Shown here piece after piece: positions 14,901-17,236 of a stretch of 17,236 bases of DNA. Under the pieces are notes generated by a model. That model was not told the DNA's origin and made no database searches. It saw nothing but the letters and a program-made list of their open reading frames with translations. The DNA lies in contig JAFGVZ010000070.1 of NCBI GenBank assembly GCA_016937725.1, forward strand, positions 1 through 17,236, read 5' to 3'. The translations under genes were made by a program, and so were the position numbers. Source of the DNA: Paracoccaceae bacterium. GTDB taxonomy: Bacteria > Pseudomonadota > Alphaproteobacteria > Rhodobacterales > Rhodobacteraceae. The stretch's first letter is position 1. Every line of letters starts with the position of its first letter.

Positions 14901-17236
14901 TCAGCCTTCCGACACCATCACCTTTAACCGATACAGCATATCCAGCGCCTCGCGCGGGGACAGCGTGTCTGGGTTCACCTCCGCCAAGGCGTCCAGCACG
15001 GGCGAGGGTTTAGCGGGTGCAGGCGCTGGCGCCTGCACGGCGGAAAAGAGCGGCAGATCGTCGATCAACGCCTTGGGCGAAGCCCCCCGCGCGCCATCTT
15101 CCAGCGCCGCCAGAACCTCGCGCGCCCGCGCGATTACCGGCGCGGGCAGGCCCGCCAGTTTGGCCACCTGCACGCCGTAACTGCGGTCGGCAGCACCGCG
15201 CCGCACCTCGTGCAGGAAGACGACATCGCCGTCCCATTCCTTGACAGCCACGGTCGCATTCTGCACACCCGCCAGCCGATCCGACAGCGCCGTCATCTCG
15301 TGGTAATGCGTGGCGAATAGCGCGCGGGTGCGGTTCACATCGTGCAAATGCTCCAACGTGGCCCAGGCAATCGACAACCCGTCATAGGTTGCCGTACCGC
15401 GCCCGATTTCATCAAGGATCACCAAAGCGCGGTCATCCGCTTGGTTCAGGATCGCCGCCGTTTCGACCATTTCCACCATGAAGGTCGAGCGCCCGCGCGC
15501 CAGATCGTCGCTGGCGCCCACGCGGCTGAACACTTGGCTGACCATCCCGATATGCGCCGCCCGCGCGGGCACCCAAGCGCCCATCTGCGCCAGAATGGCG
15601 ATCAGCGCGTTTTGCCTCAGAAAGGTGGATTTACCGGCCATGTTCGGGCCGGTCAGCAGCCAAATGGCCGCGCCCTGCTCCGCCGAGAGGTCGCAATCAT
15701 TGGCGATGAAGGGATTGCCCGCGCGCTTGAGCGCCGCTTCGACCACCGGGTGACGACCGCTTTCAATGGCAAAGGCGCGGCTGGCGTCGAGCTTGGGCGC
15801 GCACCAATCGCCTGCGCGGGCCAGATCGGCCAAGGCGCTTGCCAAGTCGATTTCCGCCAAAGCGCGCGCAGCCTCCGACAGCTTGGCCGCGGCGTCCAGC
15901 ACTTGCGCGCGCAAGCCCTCGAACAGGCGTTTCTCGATTTCCAAGGCGCGCCCGCCCGCGTTCAGAATGCGGGTTTCCATCTCGGACAAGTCGACCGTGG
16001 TAAAGCGCACTTGGTTCGCGGTGGTCTGGCGGTGGATGAAGCGGTCCGACAAGGGCTTGGCCAGCATCCGCTCGGCATGGGTGCTGGTCACCTCAACGAA
16101 ATAACCGAGCACGTTGTTGTGCTTTATCTTCAGCGACCCGATGCCGGTATCGGTCGCATACTCGGCCTGCATGGCGGCAATCACGCTGCGGCCTTCGTCG
16201 CGCAAGCGGCGGGCATCGTCCAGCTCTGGATCGTGGCCGGGCGCGATGAAGCCGCCATCGCGGGCCAGAAGGGGCGGTTCGGCCACGAGTGCGGCATCCA
16301 GCGCATCTAGCAGAATGTCGTGGCCCAGCAGCGCCGCGCGGGCCTCGGCCAAAAGCGCGGGCAAGTCGGCAATGTCCAGCATTTCGGCCAAGCTGCCCGC
16401 TTGCGCCAAAGCCTGCCGCACCGCACCCAAGTCTCGCGGACCACCCCTGTCCAGCGCCAGCCGCGACAGCGCGCGGTCCAGATCGGGCACCGCTTTCAGC
16501 GCCGCGCGCAGATCGGCGCAGAGCCGCGACTGGCCGTGCAGGAAGGTCACACAAGCCTGCCGGGAAAGTGCTGTGTCAACCCGGCGCGCAGGCGCGGACA
16601 AACGCCGCTCCAGCAGCCGCGCGCCTGCCGCCGTGACCGTGCGATCAATCGCCGCCAGAAGCGAGCCCTCGCGTCCGCCCGACAAAGCCTGTGTCAGTTC
16701 CAGATTGCGGCGCGTAGCGGCGTCGATCTGCACCGCGGCCTCTGCACTTTCAATCGTGGGCGGCTGCAACAGGGGTAGTTTGCCGCGCTGGGTCAGGTCC
16801 AGATAATCGACCAAAGCGCCCAAAGCCGCGCGTCCCGGGCGCGCGAATTGGCCGAACCCGTCGAGAGTTTGCACGCCATAAAGGTCGCATAAGCGCCGTT
16901 CGGCGGACCCACTGTCGAAACTCGCGGGCGCAAGCGTGGTCAGCGCCGCGCCCATATCCTCGACCAATGGGCGCAGGGTTTCGGCCATGGGGTCTGCCAC
17001 CAGAACTTCGCGCGGGGCCAGCCGCGCCAGTTCCGGGCCAAGCCGCGCGCGGGTGCAGGCCATGACCCGCACCTGGCCCGTGGAAATATCGGCCCATGCC
17101 AGCGCGCCCGCGTCGCGGATTTCGGCGTAAGCGGCAAGGAAATTGTGACGCCGCGCGTCCAGCAAGCTGTCCTCGGTCAGCGTGCCGGGGGTGACAAGAC
17201 GCACCACCTCGCGCCGCACAACCGCCTTGTAGCCGC
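14901..17236 (-). CDS. mutS: DNA mismatch repair protein MutS (N-terminus beyond the window)
   Basis: Mismatch-recognition ATPase of post-replicative repair, working with MutL. The reading frame stays open to the window edge (GYKAVV precedes RREVVRLVTPGTLTEDSLL), so roughly the first 100 residues, including the Phe-x-Glu mismatch reader, are outside. About 778 residues are visible. Numbered from the GTG at 17219: connector domain to about 150; core/lever about 170-480 with the clamp inserted; KIKHNNVLGYFVEVT at 364-378; Walker A GPNMAGKS at 524-531; signature region SRVGASDDLARGRSTFMVEM at 565-584; Walker B VILDEIGRGT at 600-609; FATHYHEM with the conserved histidine at 635-642; dimerising helices and a C-terminal tail after an Ala/Pro-rich linker (about 733-741). 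Nothing is broken in the visible part. It is convergent with mtaB across the inverted repeat. Confidence 0.97.
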   Translation of the reverse strand, partial: GYKAVVRREVVRLVTPGTLTEDSLLDARRHNFLAAYAEIRDAGALAWADISTGQVRVMACTRARLGPELARLAPREVLVADPMAETLRPLVEDMGAALTTLAPASFDSGSAERRLCDLYGVQTLDGFGQFARPGRAALGALVDYLDLTQRGKLPLLQPPTIESAEAAVQIDAATRRNLELTQALSGGREGSLLAAIDRTVTAAGARLLERRLSAPARRVDTALSRQACVTFLHGQSRLCADLRAALKAVPDLDRALSRLALDRGGPRDLGAVRQALAQAGSLAEMLDIADLPALLAEARAALLGHDILLDALDAALVAEPPLLARDGGFIAPGHDPELDDARRLRDEGRSVIAAMQAEYATDTGIGSLKIKHNNVLGYFVEVTSTHAERMLAKPLSDRFIHRQTTANQVRFTTVDLSEMETRILNAGGRALEIEKRLFEGLRAQVLDAAAKLSEAARALAEIDLASALADLARAGDWCAPKLDASRAFAIESGRHPVVEAALKRAGNPFIANDCDLSAEQGAAIWLLTGPNMAGKSTFLRQNALIAILAQMGAWVPARAAHIGMVSQVFSRVGASDDLARGRSTFMVEMVETAAILNQADDRALVILDEIGRGTATYDGLSIAWATLEHLHDVNRTRALFATHYHEMTALSDRLAGVQNATVAVKEWDGDVVFLHEVRRGAADRSYGVQVAKLAGLPAPVIARAREVLAALEDGARGASPKALIDDLPLFSAVQAPAPAPAKPSPVLDALAEVNPDTLSPREALDMLYRLKVMVSEG

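Noticed and set aside
15342..16310. 322-codon plus-strand frame opposite mutS
   Set aside because: Antisense shadow of mutS, with no family features of its own.

Overview
The window reads as a chromosomal stretch of a high-GC alphaproteobacterium, most likely a member of the Rhodobacterales (Roseobacter/Rhodobacter group). The reasons are the protein-level feel of MutS, DapF and MtaB, the dapF-mtaB pair joined by a GTGA overlap, a CCCCGGA/TCCGGGG palindromic intergenic repeat, and a giant RTX protein. The order assignment is inference; no taxonomic marker such as 16S rRNA is present.

Right half (12.5-17.2 kb), housekeeping. tRNA-Lys(UUU) lies on the minus strand with a plausible promoter. 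Divergent from it on the plus strand are dapF (lysine/peptidoglycan precursor synthesis) and mtaB (tRNA ms2t6A37 methylthiolation), translationally coupled. They converge on mutS (mismatch repair, minus strand, its N-terminus cut off by the window edge). A large inverted repeat separates mtaB from mutS.

Left half (0.2-12.1 kb), four minus-strand genes transcribed away from the tRNA. First comes a two-gene RND efflux module: a periplasmic adaptor followed 3 nt later by an AcrB/MdtB-like pump, with no outer-membrane channel or regulator in view. Next is a PKMT-type SAM-dependent methyltransferase of the family that includes the rickettsial protein-lysine methyltransferases. Its stop codon runs into a perfect 9-bp hairpin. 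Last is a 1902-residue, cysteine-free secreted protein. Its C-terminal half is a conventional RTX/type I secretion tail with an inserted LamG-like domain.

The most unusual content is the N-terminal half of that giant protein. I can pick out six successive modules, each with the landmarks of the type VI secretion tube protein Hcp. The clearest (residues ~376-508) lines up with Hcp from its FIKI start to its last strand. Hcp normally assembles as a ring of six identical subunits, so six diverged Hcp-like folds in one chain raise the possibility of a single-chain, calcium-dependent, type I-secreted pseudo-hexameric ring. The Hcp resemblance is read from sequence; the ring is a hypothesis. No type VI or type I secretion machinery genes lie in the window.
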